DNA of 64,000 nt, taken from NCBI GenBank assembly GCA_007570785.1, contig ML662449.1, positions 10,801,907 to 10,865,906 of the forward strand, in the 5' to 3' direction. Source of the DNA: Antilocapra americana. Lineage: Eukaryota > Chordata > Mammalia > Artiodactyla > Antilocapridae. The notes under the pieces were generated by a model that saw only the letters and a program-made list of their open reading frames with translations, was not told the origin of the DNA and made no database searches. Positions within the stretch are counted from its first letter, which is position 1. Each line of letters begins with the position of its first letter. Position numbers and translations under genes: made by a program. Below are positions 31,385 through 43,321 of this stretch, in pieces.

Positions 31385-32234
31385 TGAAACCTAGCCCAAC
31401 CTGAAAAGTATATGGAAATCCACACGTGTTAAAACAGGGCAATCATTAGAATCATAGCATACTACTAATTCTACAGTGACAATATTTGTATAATTGTGAT
31501 AATGAAAAGTTTATTAATTTAATAAAATTTGATATAACTATATTGAGAAGTGAGGAGAAGAAGAAGTTAAGGGTTTTGGTGTTTTAAGAGCTAAATTGTT
31601 ATTTATCACAAGAAAGGAGCCAATAGATAAGGTCTAAATTAAACAACAGTAGTTAAGAGTGGTATTCTTTCAGCAATATGGATATAAACACCAGAAAGAA
31701 ACAGTTTAGACTACTGAAATCTACTTCTCTGGTAATGAAGTACAAGAATGGGACCAAGGGACTGCTCTCTCTGTGTTTCCCAGTACTGTTTAATTGTGTA
31801 CATGAATCACTTAAATCAAAATGAATTTTGATAATGACTCAAAGCACTATTTGACATTATCTGACATTTCTATCTTAAGAGAGTTGAGCATGAGGTTGGA
31901 TTTTTCTCCATTTCTCTGAATTTGCACCACAGAAGGTAAAGTTGGTCAATCTTCTTCTACCTGCCCTTGCTGAGTGCTCTCCTGGACTGCGCTGGTTTGC
32001 CAAGGCCCAGATGGCCCAAATATCAAGCCTGAGCAAAGGTGTCCGTGCTCCCCTGGGGGCAACAGTGTCATCAAGTCCAACTCATTTGAAAAGCCACTCA
32101 CAGAAGCAAACCTGGGATGCTTCTGGGGAGAAGCTGAAGAAAACACACACTTCTCTGGGCAGATTATAAAGCCTAGCAACACAGCAAGCACTGGTCTTCA
32201 GAAATTAACTCCTGGTCTGAGAGTTCCATCTTTG
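31385..32234. other. Unassigned, probably single-copy
   Basis: No repeats recognised. 31940-32230 is GC-richer with overlapping short frames on both strands but no identifiable domain or clear splice pair. Confidence 0.45.
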
Positions 32235-32245
32235 TTCATAAGTTT

Positions 32246-32475
32246 GTGTTAGTCGCTCAGTCATGTCTAACTCTGTGTGACCCCATGGACTAGTCCATGT
32301 GTGTCCCCATGGACTATAGCCCGCCAGGCTCCTCTGTCCATGGGATTCTCCAGGCAAGAATACTAGAGTCGGTAGCCATTCCCTTCTTCGGGAGATCTTC
32401 CCAAACCAGGGATCAAACCTGGGTGTCCCACATTGCAGGTAGATTCTTTACCATCTGAGCCACCAGGGAAGCTAA
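32246..32475 (-). mobile_element. Bov-tA SINE, antisense, with internal duplication
   Basis: Complete Bov-tA between perfect 11-bp duplications TTCATAAGTTT (32235-32245, 32476-32486). The body contains an extra tandem copy of the CCCCATGGACTA region (32280-32317), making it longer than its siblings. Confidence 0.94.
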
Positions 32476-32489
32476 TTCATAAGTTTATC

Positions 32490-32740
32490 CATAAGTAAAT
32501 ATAAAGACAGTCAAGGTAAAGTTAGAGTCCCCAAAAGGCCCAAACTTTCGGTCCAGATGGCTCAAGGTTGCGAGACCTTCCCAAGCTACTCCCTGGACTG
32601 GGTTAAGTCTCTAGAAGAGAAGAGTGCTTGCCCATGTGAATGGAAATAGCAAGGTTTAAGAAGCCATCCAAATAAATGGCTGAAAACACTCCAGGAATTA
32701 TATAGATTGTCAAGATAGGTGTTATTATTTCTTCAATAAT
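32490..32740. other. Unassigned interval
   Basis: No repeat recognised. Confidence 0.45.
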
Positions 32741-32744
32741 GACT

Positions 32745-32925
32745 GAAAAAAAAGAAACAATCCTGCCATGTGCTAGGCTTTTTGTATAATCTCATGTTGC
32801 TATTATCATGATCGTTTTACAAATAAGAAAACTGAGACACAGAGAAGGTTAAATATTTTGCCCAAGGTTGCAGAACTAGTAACTAGCAGAGGTGTAATTC
32901 AAATTTGGCTACCTCAGGACCCAGG
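32745..32925 (-). repeat. MIR SINE
   Basis: TGCCATGTGCTAGGCTTTTT, TTTTACAAATAAGAAAACTG AGACACAGAGAAGGTTAAAT and TTTGCCCAAGGTTGCAGAAC are the reverse MIR core. Confidence 0.85.
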
Positions 32926-32929
32926 GTCT

Positions 32930-33515
32930 AATGTGAATCACTTGTAATATTTGAAGGAAAAAAATCATTTTCTAAAATTCCATGTCAAAGTTCTGCCCCA
33001 CACAGAGTGGGGGCTGCTTTTCAAAGATGCTGTTGCTATTCGTAATTTCACAAAGCAAGGATATATGTGAAACAATCGTTCCCCTGCTGCATAGGTCTAC
33101 TATTTATATGAAGCTATTTAACTTAATTACAAATAATTTAGGCTACAGATGGGAGCAAAGCGACATTAAGGATCTTGATTTTGAAATCGTTCTAAAATAG
33201 CTTTTAAAATCTAGGAGGCAAATTGTCTTTCCAAATGGAAATGAATGTGTGATGCAGTGAAGTCTTAAAGTTATTAGCATCTTTTGCTAAGCCCCCATCT
33301 ATTTCCTTTGTCATTTACACAATGTACAGTCTTTAATTTCAGCTTCATGATCAAAGACACGAAACTGGAGAAGCTCACTATTAAAATCAATGGCTATACT
33401 AGGAGAAAGAAACAGTGGCAACATGATGGCTGTTTCTCACCTACAACAAGGGGAGACCAGACCCGTTAAAGATTTTAGGCAGAGATCCCAGTCCAAGCTC
33501 TAAATGAGGAAAGTG
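32930..33515. other. Unassigned; possibly conserved non-coding
   Basis: Repeat-free and AT-rich. 32980-33230 has TAATTACAAATAATTTAGG-type homeodomain cores and GCTTTTCAAAGATG. No exon recognised. Confidence 0.35.
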
Positions 33516-33519
33516 GAGT

Positions 33520-33573
33520 CACACACACACATATACATAGACACACGTGTGTGCGCGCACATACACACACACA
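33520..33573. repeat. Compound (CA)n/(TG)n microsatellite
   Basis: About 54 bp dominated by alternating purine-pyrimidine steps: ACACACAC, ATATACAT, a palindromic ACACGTGTGTGCGCGCAC, then ATACACACACAC. Z-DNA-prone and likely polymorphic. Confidence 0.85.
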
Positions 33574-33579
33574 GTTCAA

Positions 33580-34760
33580 GGAGACTCAGCCTTGCCCATC
33601 CCATTCCACCGTACCTGTGAGAGCTCCAGTACTGAATGCAGTGCCAGGAAATATGTTTTTAGGAATTCAGAGTATCACGTTTCATAATTTGATTTAAATC
33701 AATTATCCCATCCCTCCCTGGAACAGGCACAAGCTACAAAAATACAAAATGTAAATGGAACCAGCTGCAGCAAAAGCTTTTTGCCAGGATGGATTTCAGT
33801 CAATGTAATCAGCCTCCTCTTCCAAGTATGTTACTGCTGAGACCCAGAGATTGCATGAACTGCTTCCAGTGTCCTGGGAAGGACCAGGAGGGTAACCAAT
33901 TATGGGAGGGGAGAAATAGAAGGAGGTAATCTTCTCTGTTCTGGCTTGCCTTTACCCCAAACTCTTAGCAAGAATTAATTCTCTCCTCTGGGGGATACCG
34001 GGAAACTGAGGTTGTTACTGGCACTCTTCGAACACTATCCTTAATTTATGGATATTTACTAAACCACATAATCACCCTGAGTGATCCCATTACAGGGTCC
34101 AGCAGAGCCAAGGTCTGCAGCTCTGGGTGTGAAGATCAATTGGGAGAGGTTTTGTGAGTGTGTGTGTGTTTATTAAAAAGGCATGATTGTACCCCACAGT
34201 TACTTAGATTCCCAACATGCTGCCCAAAAAATGGATCCCATGCGTACAGTTTGGCATCTTTCCATTGAAATCCTTTCCTGGAACTGATTTAAAATGATAA
34301 TTCAATTAAAATAATTATTCTAATCAAACTTCATATCTTCTTGGCAGGTTCTATGGAGGCCTCTGTCCTCAATGTTATTTTAGCATTTTCTTTATTTATT
34401 TTCTCACTGGGCTGACTTTGGCTCTTCGAATCTTTGGAAAAGTTTACGTCATTGGATAACCATCATACCTTTCTAGAGCTTTCCATTCAATACAAGGGAT
34501 GTGGGAAACAAAATATCTTAGAGAGATACTGTACTTAGAATTTTGACCAAATGGGGGGCCAAGAAATGACTGAGAATGATAGATGGATGTCTAACTCTGC
34601 ATCTAAAATGCAGTTCTCATAGTGGCCAGCCAGTCTGTTAAAACTGTAAGGGGAAGATGAATGGTAGTCCTATCCCTCTTACTCTTATAGTTTTTCAATT
34701 TCCTCATTTTTCTTTCAAGGGCTTCTGCACTCTTGAAATGTATCACAGTTGTATCAGATC
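33580..34760. other. Largely single-copy stretch
   Basis: No transposon recognised. It includes a short (GT)n at 34158-34170 and an AT-rich TAAT-dense piece at about 34290-34330. Confidence 0.45.
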
Positions 34761-34775
34761 TCAGAGTTCTCCTAT

Positions 34776-35225
34776 CAGTTCAGTTCAGCTGCTCAGTCGT
34801 GTCTGACGCTTTGTGACCCCATGGACTGCAGCACGCCAGGCTTCCCTGTCTATCACCAACTCCCGGAGCCTACCCAAACTCATGTCTATTGCACTGGTGA
34901 TGCCATCCAACCATCTCATCCTCTGTCATCCCCTTCTCCTCCTGCCTTCAGTCTTTCCCAGCATCAGGGTCTTTTCCAATGAGTCAGTTTGTAACATCAG
35001 GTGGCCAAAGGATTGGAGCTTCAGCTTCAGCATCAGTCCTTCCAATGAATATTCAGGACTGATTTCCTTTAGGATGGACTGGTTGGATCTCTTTGCAGTT
35101 CAAGGGACGCTCAAGAGTCTTCTCCAACACCACAGTTTGAAAGCATCAATTCTTTGGTGCTCAGCTTTCTCTATAGTCCAACTTTCACATCCATACATGA
35201 TTACTGGGAAACCATAGCTTTGACT
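34776..35225 (-). mobile_element. BovB LINE 3' fragment, antisense
   Basis: Reverse BovB: 3' end CAGTTCAGTTCAGCTGCTCA at left, through the ORF2 C-terminus, to a truncated 5' end at ACATGATTACTGGGAAACC. Flanked by AGAGTTCTCCTAT at 34763-34775 and 35226-35238. Confidence 0.95.
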
Positions 35226-35238
35226 AGAGTTCTCCTAT
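35226..35238. repeat. Shared target-site repeat (copies at 34763, 35226, 35515)
   Basis: Three identical 13-bp AGAGTTCTCCTAT copies separate flank, BovB, Bov-A2 and flank. Confidence 0.92.
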
Positions 35239-35514
35239 GCTGCTGCTGCTGCTAAATCGCTTCAGTCATGTCTGACTCTATGCGACCCCATAGACGGCAG
35301 CTCATCAGGCTCCCCCGTCCCTGGGATTCTCCAGGCAAGAACACTGGAGTGGGTTGCCATTTCCTTCTCCAATGCATGAAAGTAAAAAGCGAAAGTGAAG
35401 TCGCTCAGTCGTGTCCGACTCTCAGCGACCCCATGGACTACAGCCTACCAGGCTCCTCCATCCATGGGATTTTCCAGGCAAGAGTACTGGAGTGGGGTGC
35501 CATTGCCTTCTCCG
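35239..35514 (-). mobile_element. Bov-A2 dimeric SINE, antisense
   Basis: Two BovA monomers (GACCCCATAGACGGCAGC...CATTTCCTTCTCC and GACCCCATGGACTACAGC...CATTGCCTTCTCC) joined by the Bov-A2 linker ATGAAAGTAAAAAGCGAAAG, with a (GCT)n tail at left. Flanked by AGAGTTCTCCTAT at 35226-35238 and 35515-35527. Confidence 0.95.
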
Positions 35515-35529
35515 AGAGTTCTCCTATAG

Positions 35530-36005
35530 CTCTTCTAATTTTTGAAATATTATTATAACACATGCCATTCCTTCTACACAACTATGTTGGACGGTAGGCA
35601 GGACAGATCCTGCCCGTCCCATCTAAAGATAAAAAAAAAAAAAAGCAACACAGAGACTGTGCGCAGCTGTACCAATACTATGCAGCTAATATTCTAAGGG
35701 GTGACTGCCACTTTCCAAGTAGAGAAACACAGCAATATAAGAAAAAACAAACTACTTCTATGTTTTAATGTTTTAGCAATAATAAAACAGGCAAGGACAC
35801 TGGCCCATATGATTTTTGTCTTGACCAACTTTTGCTTTAAGAAAAAATATCCCAGGTGCACCTTTGCCTGAGGGATATAATCTTATTGATCCAAATCACT
35901 GATGCCTGGGAGGCTAGCTGTGACCTCTTCCACTTTTCAGCCATGCTACTGAGTGTAAAAGAAAAAAAAGGCCTGCAATTGAAGAGTTGGGCCCCTTGGC
36001 GCTAT
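35530..36005. other. Unassigned interval
   Basis: No repeat recognised apart from a short A-run near 35630. Confidence 0.45.
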
Positions 36006-36009
36006 TTTA

Positions 36010-36118
36010 AGTTAAATATTGGACCAGGAGTCCGAGACTTTATCCAACAGCTCTGCCACTGTGGTATGTGACTTTGGAAAATCATTTTTATCTCTCTGGG
36101 CTTCAGTGTACCCTCTAG
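36010..36118 (+). repeat. MIR SINE relic
   Basis: CAGCTCTGCCACTGTGGTAT GTGACTTTGGAAAATCATTT and CTCTCTGGGCTTCAGTG in forward MIR order. Confidence 0.7.
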
Positions 36119-37100
36119 GCCTTCAGATTCTAATATCAACTTTAAGCCAAAAGAGCCTTGAGTTTTGAGATTCCAATATTAATCTCATTTGAAAACTATC
36201 TTTAAGAGAAAAACTGGGCTTCAACCAGGCAGCAGGCCAGTCTTGATTAGTAACTTCCTGGCAGAAATTTAAACCTCTTGATCCAAGGGAATTCTTGCTT
36301 ATCATATATTACAAGGATACCTTTAAAAAATAACTTTGCTATACCTTTGATGATCATTTGATTGAATATAAATTTTATATTTTTAATTTATATAATATTT
36401 TATAAATTTTAATTATATATATAATTTTAAATTTTACATATAAAAATATATATTTTACAGATGGAAAAATACAGACCTGAAGAGATGTCTTGAGCATCTC
36501 ATCATGGACCTAAAGGCAAGGCAAGACCTGAAAATGAGGAAGAGGAAGGAGTCATGGGCCCCAGAGCCTGAATGGAAAAGCCACTAAGAACCTTTCCAAG
36601 GGCTGGGAAAAATCATAGGGAGAAAAGGGGCCTGTGGGAAAGAGCATTAAAACATCATTCAAAAATAAACAAGGTGAGACAGAAAATTTCTCCCAAACCT
36701 CATTCTTTTCCAAACTATTTCTACATAGGACTACTCATTTTAGGTGAACCAGCTTCCAGATGGGACCCCTTTATACACACTTTGTCCATCACAGCTGTAT
36801 GTGGCTAACAGATTGAAAACAAATTTTATTTACATGTATATAAGAACAAATTTTATACACATATATTATATATTACCCAGTCCAAATTTCAAGCTCAAGA
36901 AACCCATATTTTATGTACACTATTCTTCTCTTTTATTCCTTTTAAATGTAATTTTAAATGTCCCAAAAGATGAAAAGTGACAAACAGAAATAAAGACCCC
37001 AACCCCAAGAAAGTAACCAAGGTAATGGAAGTAAATCATCTCTTAAGACTGTTTTTATGCACAAAGTCTATTCAATAAGTGGTTTCTACTGTAGGAAATC
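36119..37100. other. Unassigned, AT-rich
   Basis: Contains a strongly AT-rich run at 36365-36458 (TATAATATTTTATAAATTTT). Otherwise no repeat or exon recognised. Confidence 0.45.
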
Positions 37101-37104
37101 ACTT

Positions 37105-37305
37105 GACCAGCTGGTCCATTAAATTCCTGGCTGTGAGTATCACCTGGGGAATGTGCAGAACATGCAGAGTTCTGAGCTAGCCTACAGATACTCTGATCCA
37201 ATAGTTCTGAGTAGAAGCCCAGGGATATGCATTTATAAAAAGAACTCAAACTGATCCTGATGGCACATGACCTACAGTCCGGTTTTCAGAACCACTGCCC
37301 TGGAC
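37105..37305 (-). mobile_element. MER5-type hAT MITE relic
   Basis: GAGTATCACCTGGGGAATGT, GATACTCTGATCCAATAGTT, GGGATATGCATTTATAAAAA, GGTTTTCAGAACCACTGCCC. The last is the terminal inverted repeat. Strand is tentative. Confidence 0.7.
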
Positions 37306-37429
37306 CGTTTCCTCTGACTGCGCTAACTTCTTGGTAGTCAATAAGCTTACTTGTGACTGCTCTCATTTACCAAGACTCCTTAGACTAGTTTCTAATAAAA
37401 TATGGGTTTAGAGGAACAAGTAGGGGACT

Positions 37430-37525
37430 AAGAACCAGGAGGTGTGGATTATAGTCTCAGTCTTAGGCCCTGCACCAGAGTTGGATGGCTTCATTTCTCC
37501 CATAGTAAAATGAATGAATACATGT
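37430..37525 (+). repeat. MIR SINE relic
   Basis: Weak forward MIR pattern (CCAGGAGGTGTGGATTATAG, CTTCATTTCTCCCATAGTAA AATGAATG). Confidence 0.45.
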
Positions 37526-38390
37526 AGTAGTTATTACAGGGGTGATCAGCAGAGCAGCAGCAAAATCAAAATTTCTCTTTTCTAAACAATAAAAATAAGC
37601 AGCAGGCATTACAATAACCCTGGTGTAGTGCTTTCTGAACCTTGTATTGGTTCACCTGCTAGGTCTTGAGTGGAAATACTCAGATTCATTAGTATTTCTC
37701 AAATACTCATTCAGAACCAAGCCAAAACAATGAGTCAGAAATGAAAGATTTGAGACATCAGCTATCACCTCTCCTGGAGAGTTGGTGTGTCACCTCACAG
37801 AGCTCATTCTATACTAGAATTCACTAGAAATAGGAGTCATTCCATAGCAGAGACATGCACAATGCATGCAGATGGACTGAGACACAGCACAAACAAATAG
37901 ACATTTGGCATGGGAAGGAGTAAGTCTGGTGCTCTTTGTGGAGAAAGTAAGTTTTAGGTAAGGTCTTAACAAGACATAATCTTTGAGTTCATGGGAAGGA
38001 ACAGAGTCTTCAATTTTGGTTATTGTTTAACTTAGGCAGACAGTTGGAGACCATGGGACATAAATTGTCCCTCCTTTTCTGGAGAGGCTAGTTTTCTCTC
38101 CTAGTGTGTATTTCAAAACTAGGCTGATGTCCAGTGTAAACATCTATCCACTCACCCATTCATCCATCCAACACTCCTCCCATCAACGATTGTGCTTCTC
38201 ACTGGGAATGCAAATAGGTTGACGCCTTGGTGCTCTTCTCCAATTTTACAAGAGAATCACAGAGTGTTCATCAGTGAGATATTCTCAGTGGCCACAGGGA
38301 CATCCCAGTGAGCTCAGGTTGAGTAATCAGGGAACATTCTCTCATTTATCTTTTTCTAGAGTAACTCATTCTGCCCAGGGGGAGAATCAC
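37526..38390. other. Unassigned, probably single-copy
   Basis: No repeat recognised with confidence. Confidence 0.45.
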
Positions 38391-38394
38391 TAGA

Positions 38395-38640
38395 GAGAGA
38401 GCCCAGGATTATGATTCAGGTTTGGATTCTGGAGCCCATGTGACTGGTGTGAATCCCGACTCTAAGTAACTCAAATAACTGCCAGCAGTGTGATCCTGAG
38501 AAATTTACAGAACTTTTCCAGGCCTCAGTTCTTCATCTGTAAAATGGGAACAATAAGTTAATGTACGGAAAGCATGGAGAAGAGTGCCTATGAGCTCCAT
38601 ATGGGCCCTAAGTAACTGTTCACTATTAAGATGTGTCTTC
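38395..38640 (+). repeat. MIR SINE
   Basis: TTTGGATTCTGGAGCCCATG, GAATCCCGACTCTAAG, CCAGGCCTCAGTTCTTCATC TGTAAAATGGGAACAATAAG and AGTGCCTATGAGCTCC in forward order. Nearly full length. Confidence 0.88.
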
Positions 38641-40740
38641 TCCTACCCTAATCACCATCAGCTGCTCAAGAGCAGGAAATCTGTAGCCCCCCAACTCCAT
38701 CACAGACGGGCACTCCTGATAAGAGTATATACTATGTGCTAAACACTCAACATGTGCAGGCTTTTCTGGCAGCTCCTGTTTTAAGCAAATCAACATTTCC
38801 TTCTGGCTGGAGGTCCATCATCTTCCGGGAGACAGAAAATAGCTGGTGAACACTACGGTCACACTTCTGGCATGCCATGACCATCCTCAGGTTATTCCAC
38901 AGGCTCTTCCTTTCCTGGCTAGTCCATTCTTTAACACTGCCACACACAGATGCTCCAGCCCCAGCCTTTTAGTCATCTCCCTTGCTTGGCCCAAAGCCTG
39001 CCCCAATTCTCTGTTGTCCACGTTGCCCGGAAAAGCTCCAAACAGGACAAGCACACACTATTTTCCAAAAAAATCTTCTCCAGTTTTCAATTCTGACAAA
39101 TGTCCTGGTACATGAGACTGAAATACTTCTGAAAACAAGATTCTATATATTTTCTTACTATTTCCTTCACTTACCCTGATGGATTAAGAGACTCTGGATG
39201 GAAAGAAGGCGACTGTGCTCATAAGTCAGAAAAGGTATGTGAGCTGATAACTATCCTTGCCCATGAGGACTTATATCAGAGCTAGAAAACAGGCTTCATT
39301 TCACGTGTCAACTCCAATCACTTGATGTAAGAGTTTTGTTAAGGAGGATTCTGAGTGCATGTCTCAATAAGAAGTGAGCTATGATTAAATCATAGAGTGC
39401 GCCAAGGGCTCAGGAGTGGGGAACAGTTTGTGATATGAGCTAGACTTGCCCCAGATCCTTCTAACAGTCTATGTACTAACCTGGCAAACTAAAGCCTTAG
39501 AATATGCTCTCTATATACACTCTGACTTGAAGAATACAGTAAGCCCTTCAGGTCAAATATTTTCTCTATTATTTTGACCTTTCAGTCATCACTTTTAGGA
39601 TTAAAAATCTTCAACAAGGTCCAGATTCACCTTAAAATGTGTATCTTGGAAGGAATGACCTAAGCTAGCACCAATTTAACACTACTTAATCTCAGAGTAA
39701 CTAGCTAGTCACCTAGCAAGGACCTAAAGGGAATAGTATCCAGAACAACTAAGTTTTGACATGGGGGATGGAAAAGAAAGGAATCTGAGGTACTTTCTCA
39801 AAACACACACTGACAGGGCTCCCCAGTGCAGTCTGGGCAATCACTAGGGAACACAAGAGCATGCAATACTGGGAAGAATAATGAATGGAGTGTCACAGAA
39901 TGAATGGGATTTAGCAAGATGGAGACGTCTGAAAAGCATACACCATCTGTTTCACAAATCTTACCATCCCTGGGCCTAGGGGATAACCATGCATTTCCAA
40001 AGTACATGGAAAATAGGCAGGAAGTCAAAGGCACCCCTACTTACTAACTAGTAGAGGAAAACCTATTAAGTTCTGTTCATCTACTAAAAGGAAGAAATCC
40101 TAAAGAAGTTTAGGCATTCAGCTCAGTGTTTCAGCAAAGGGAACTGCATGAAGGCCAGGTTATCTCCCTTCCCTTCTAGGGTCTGTAGATCTTCTATTAC
40201 TGTATTTCACCTATTCTAAGGCTGTTCACAAAATAACTGCTCTAAAATCAAGATTCACCTTAAAATCAATGGCATTTCATACTTTAGACAACTTGTTTTT
40301 CCTTTCTTTATGGAATATAAAATAATGGCATCTATTAAATTTGACGGCAAATGTGATGAAACATGCTAAATTGGAAGGGGAAATTTAATACACAGGAATA
40401 TACCAGAATCCTTTGCCACGTCTTCACTTGGGTTCAACCACAGTCAGTGCAGCCCTCCACACCTCTGTCTTGAATCCATCAAGGGTTTGTGGAGTCCCCA
40501 AGACTCCCAGGCACAGTGATTTTGTTTGTGCGGCTACTTGAAAAGTCTTGTCTGAAAGGGAAAAGGCAAGGTGGCCCTATTTATTTTAACATGTCTTCAG
40601 CTATTTTAAAGAGTTTTTTCTTGTTTCCATGTTGGAGGTCTTTCTACCAGTTTGGAAAAGTGCTCCCCTCCCTCAATTCCCCAAACGCATTAGTTAAATG
40701 CTAAAGCTTAAGAATTTTCTATGTGGCCTTCTGTTTCCAT
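38641..40740. other. Largely single-copy stretch
   Basis: About 2 kb with no clear transposon. 38840-39060 faintly resembles L2 coding sequence but is too diverged to call. No exon or RNA gene seen. Confidence 0.4.
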
Positions 40741-40743
40741 TAG

Positions 40744-40928
40744 ATCAAGAAACAGCAACTAAGAAAGGAAGGAATGCTTTCAGAGTGTCACTTACACCCC
40801 TAGAGGCTCTGTACCACCCACGGTCTTCCCTTTCTGCCTCTCAAATGGATCAGAGCAAAATTAAATGTCAAAATTCACTCAGACACTCACAGTTTCTCCA
40901 GACTTTCAGACCAGCCTTTGCCACCTGG
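40744..40928 (+). other. Open frame between splice-like signals
   Basis: A pyrimidine-rich TTCTGTTTCCATTAG (acceptor-like) is followed by an open frame of about 61 codons and then CTGGTAAGG (donor-like). The translated segment matches no family I recognise and has no domain. It may be a chance exon-like unit or part of a non-coding transcript. Confidence 0.15.
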
Positions 40929-40929
40929 T

Positions 40930-41556
40930 AAGGCATACAGTTTAGCTGGGCTCTGGGTACATAAAATAAAGTTGCTATTGGTGCCCTGTCAATCAACATC
41001 CAATCCCAGGCAAAGGCAGAGCATGCAACCATGTGCCTGCCACATGTACAGTGTTACTTTGCTCAGCCAGCTTGGAGGGAGCAACAACTCCTCCAGAGAA
41101 ATTCTCACAGTCCAAACATCTGACTCGGGGGTCCAAGTAGGGGAAGGATTTGGATTAGGAAAGAATTCAGGGCAGGTACTGATATAACTCTGATCACTCC
41201 AGGCCTGACTATCCAACTATGCACGGGGAAGAAAAAAGAAGAAAAGAAGACAGACAATAAAGAAAGGAAAGGAGAGAAGAGGGCAAGGATGCTCTCTTCT
41301 GGAAGCACAGCCAGAGGCTCAAGGGGACCACATTCTCTAGAAGTGGCACTTCTCAGAAAATCCTTCAAGTACTATACCGACATCACTTATGTTAAAAAGT
41401 ACAGGTGAAAAGACATCAATGTGAAAGCAAGAAGAAGCTAAGAGAAACTATGTGGGAAAACCTGGGGGCATAAAGTAAACTTTTCTCATTCCTATGAACA
41501 ATGCCACACAGCAGCCATGACCCAGTTTAGGGAAACTGGCTTAGGATCCAAGGGAT
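40930..41556. other. Unassigned; purine-rich patch
   Basis: 41222-41287 is nearly all A/G (GGGAAGAAAAAAGAAGAAAA type). Nothing else recognised. Confidence 0.5.
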
Positions 41557-41790
41557 GGTGCTAAGCATGCATGCATGCATGCCAAGTCATTTGAGTCGCG
41601 TCCAACTCTCTGTAATCCTATGGACTTTAGCCTGCCAGGCTCCTCTGTCTATGAGATTCTCCAAGCAAGAATACAGGAGTGGGTTCCCGTGCCTTCCTCC
41701 AGGGGATCTTCTCGACCCAGGTATTGAACCTGGATCTCATGTCTCCTGCACAGGCAGGCAGGTTCTTTACCACTAGCACCACCTGGAAGT
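41557..41790 (-). mobile_element. Bov-tA SINE, antisense
   Basis: Body (AGCCTGCCAGGCTCCTCTGT) and head (TTCTTTACCACTAGCACCAC) present. The tail is an expanded palindromic GCATGCATGCATGCATGC at 41566-41583. Confidence 0.92.
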
Positions 41791-42526
41791 CTGGAACCAA
41801 AGCCGAGAATCATGCAGGTGGACTTTAAGAAGTTAGTGTTCAGCCAAGGAGAAAAGTCAAGAATCTTTTAGCCACATTAACTAGCTTACAGAAAAAAAAA
41901 AAATTCATTAATACGTACCTGTTTTCCCAGTGAATATAATCATATCTCTGTCTCACAATCTCTTTCTCTCTCTCTCAACTACTTGGCCTGAACCAATGTC
42001 TGCTGGGTAAATCCTAAAGGAGGATGATACCATTGCCAAACCCTACCTCCCAGTATTATTCCCCTTCAAGTTACATTTGATCATGTCTACAGAGTATTAA
42101 GACATTATTTGATTTATCAAAGAAAGTCACAGGAATGAGACAATCTTCAAACTGAGACTTTAGCAGAATTGACAGATGCAGTGGTTCCCTGTAGAACAGC
42201 TACGGCACACAGAGGAACCTGAATATCATTGTCCTAAATAATCAGGAATAAATTGCCCAAATTCTCCCACTTAAGGCAGATGAACACGTCTCCTTCCCTG
42301 GAGATTGTGTGAGAAGCAAACACACCTTCACTTGTCTGATCTACTCCTTTGTGGTTTTCAGTGGGGAAGAACAAGTAACACACTCGTCAGAAAGAATATT
42401 TTTCTTCTTTAACTGAAAAAGCTTAAGAATTTCCTACATGTGTATAGAATTTTATACCATTCTAAGTGCTCTCAACTGTCATCACTTTTGATGCTCATAA
42501 GCATTAAAGCCCACAAGTGAGATGTG
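41791..42526. other. Unassigned, probably single-copy
   Basis: No repeat recognised; short A-run near 41891. Confidence 0.45.
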
Positions 42527-42736
42527 TGTTTATAGGTCACTTAGTCATGTCTGACTCTTTGTGGCCCCAGGGACTATAACCTACCAAGCTCCTTGGTCCA
42601 TGGGATTCTCCAGGCAAGAATACTGGAGTGGGTTACCATTTCCTTCTCCAAGGGATCTTTCCAACCCAGGGATCGAACCTGGGTCTCCCACATGGCAGGC
42701 AAATTCTTTATCTTCTGAGCCACCAGGGAAGCCCTA
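42527..42736 (-). mobile_element. Bov-tA SINE, antisense
   Basis: AGTCATGTCTGACTCTTTGT, GGCAAGAATACTGGAGTGGG, TCGAACCTGGGTCTCCCACA, CTGAGCCACCAGGGAAGCCC. Well-preserved head. Confidence 0.94.
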
Positions 42737-42739
42737 ATA

Positions 42740-43318
42740 CCACCAAGCAAACCAGGAATATCTCTGTAAACCTTACCTACCAGTTATCATAGCCTCAAAT
42801 GATCTTCCTCTCCATCCACTGTCCTACCCCTTCTTCCTCCCTAAAGCTTATTTCCCTTCCTGGTTAGTTCTGCCTCTTTTACAACCTTTATTACTGTTGT
42901 TATACACACAGGTGTTTTCACTGCTTCTGAGAATCTTTATTGATAAGTTGATGTCTCCCTCATTTTCTCTTCTTTTCTATACCCATATCCCTGGATCAAA
43001 TCATGGTTTTGTTTTGTTTCCCCTTCAACTCCCTTCTCTCAGCCATATCATTTGGTACTTAACAATTGTTTTCCTTGTGATTTACATACAGAGTATTTAT
43101 TGCCCTTCCTTACCATGGTTCTATTTCTGCTGACACAAAAATAAATTGATGTTAGTCTCAAACCATCAACTTCAAAAATGGAAATTATTTATATAGAGAG
43201 AGAATTCTTCCAAAAGTTTTCTTCTTACAAACTCAGAGTTTACTCCTCACCCTGCCACAGAATTTTAACATTGAAAGAGAACTCTCAAAATCTAACCCAG
43301 TTGTCTCATTTAGAGATA
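42740..43318. other. Unassigned interval
   Basis: Pyrimidine-rich, no repeat recognised. Confidence 0.4.
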
Positions 43319-43321
43319 AGT

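Noticed and set aside
33520..33573. CRISPR-like repeated units
   Set aside because: It is a compound CA/TG microsatellite in a vertebrate genome; no direct repeats with unique spacers exist anywhere in the window.
36365..36458. Very AT-rich run as a replication origin or scaffold attachment site
   Set aside because: Composition alone is not evidence, and no structured motif accompanies it.
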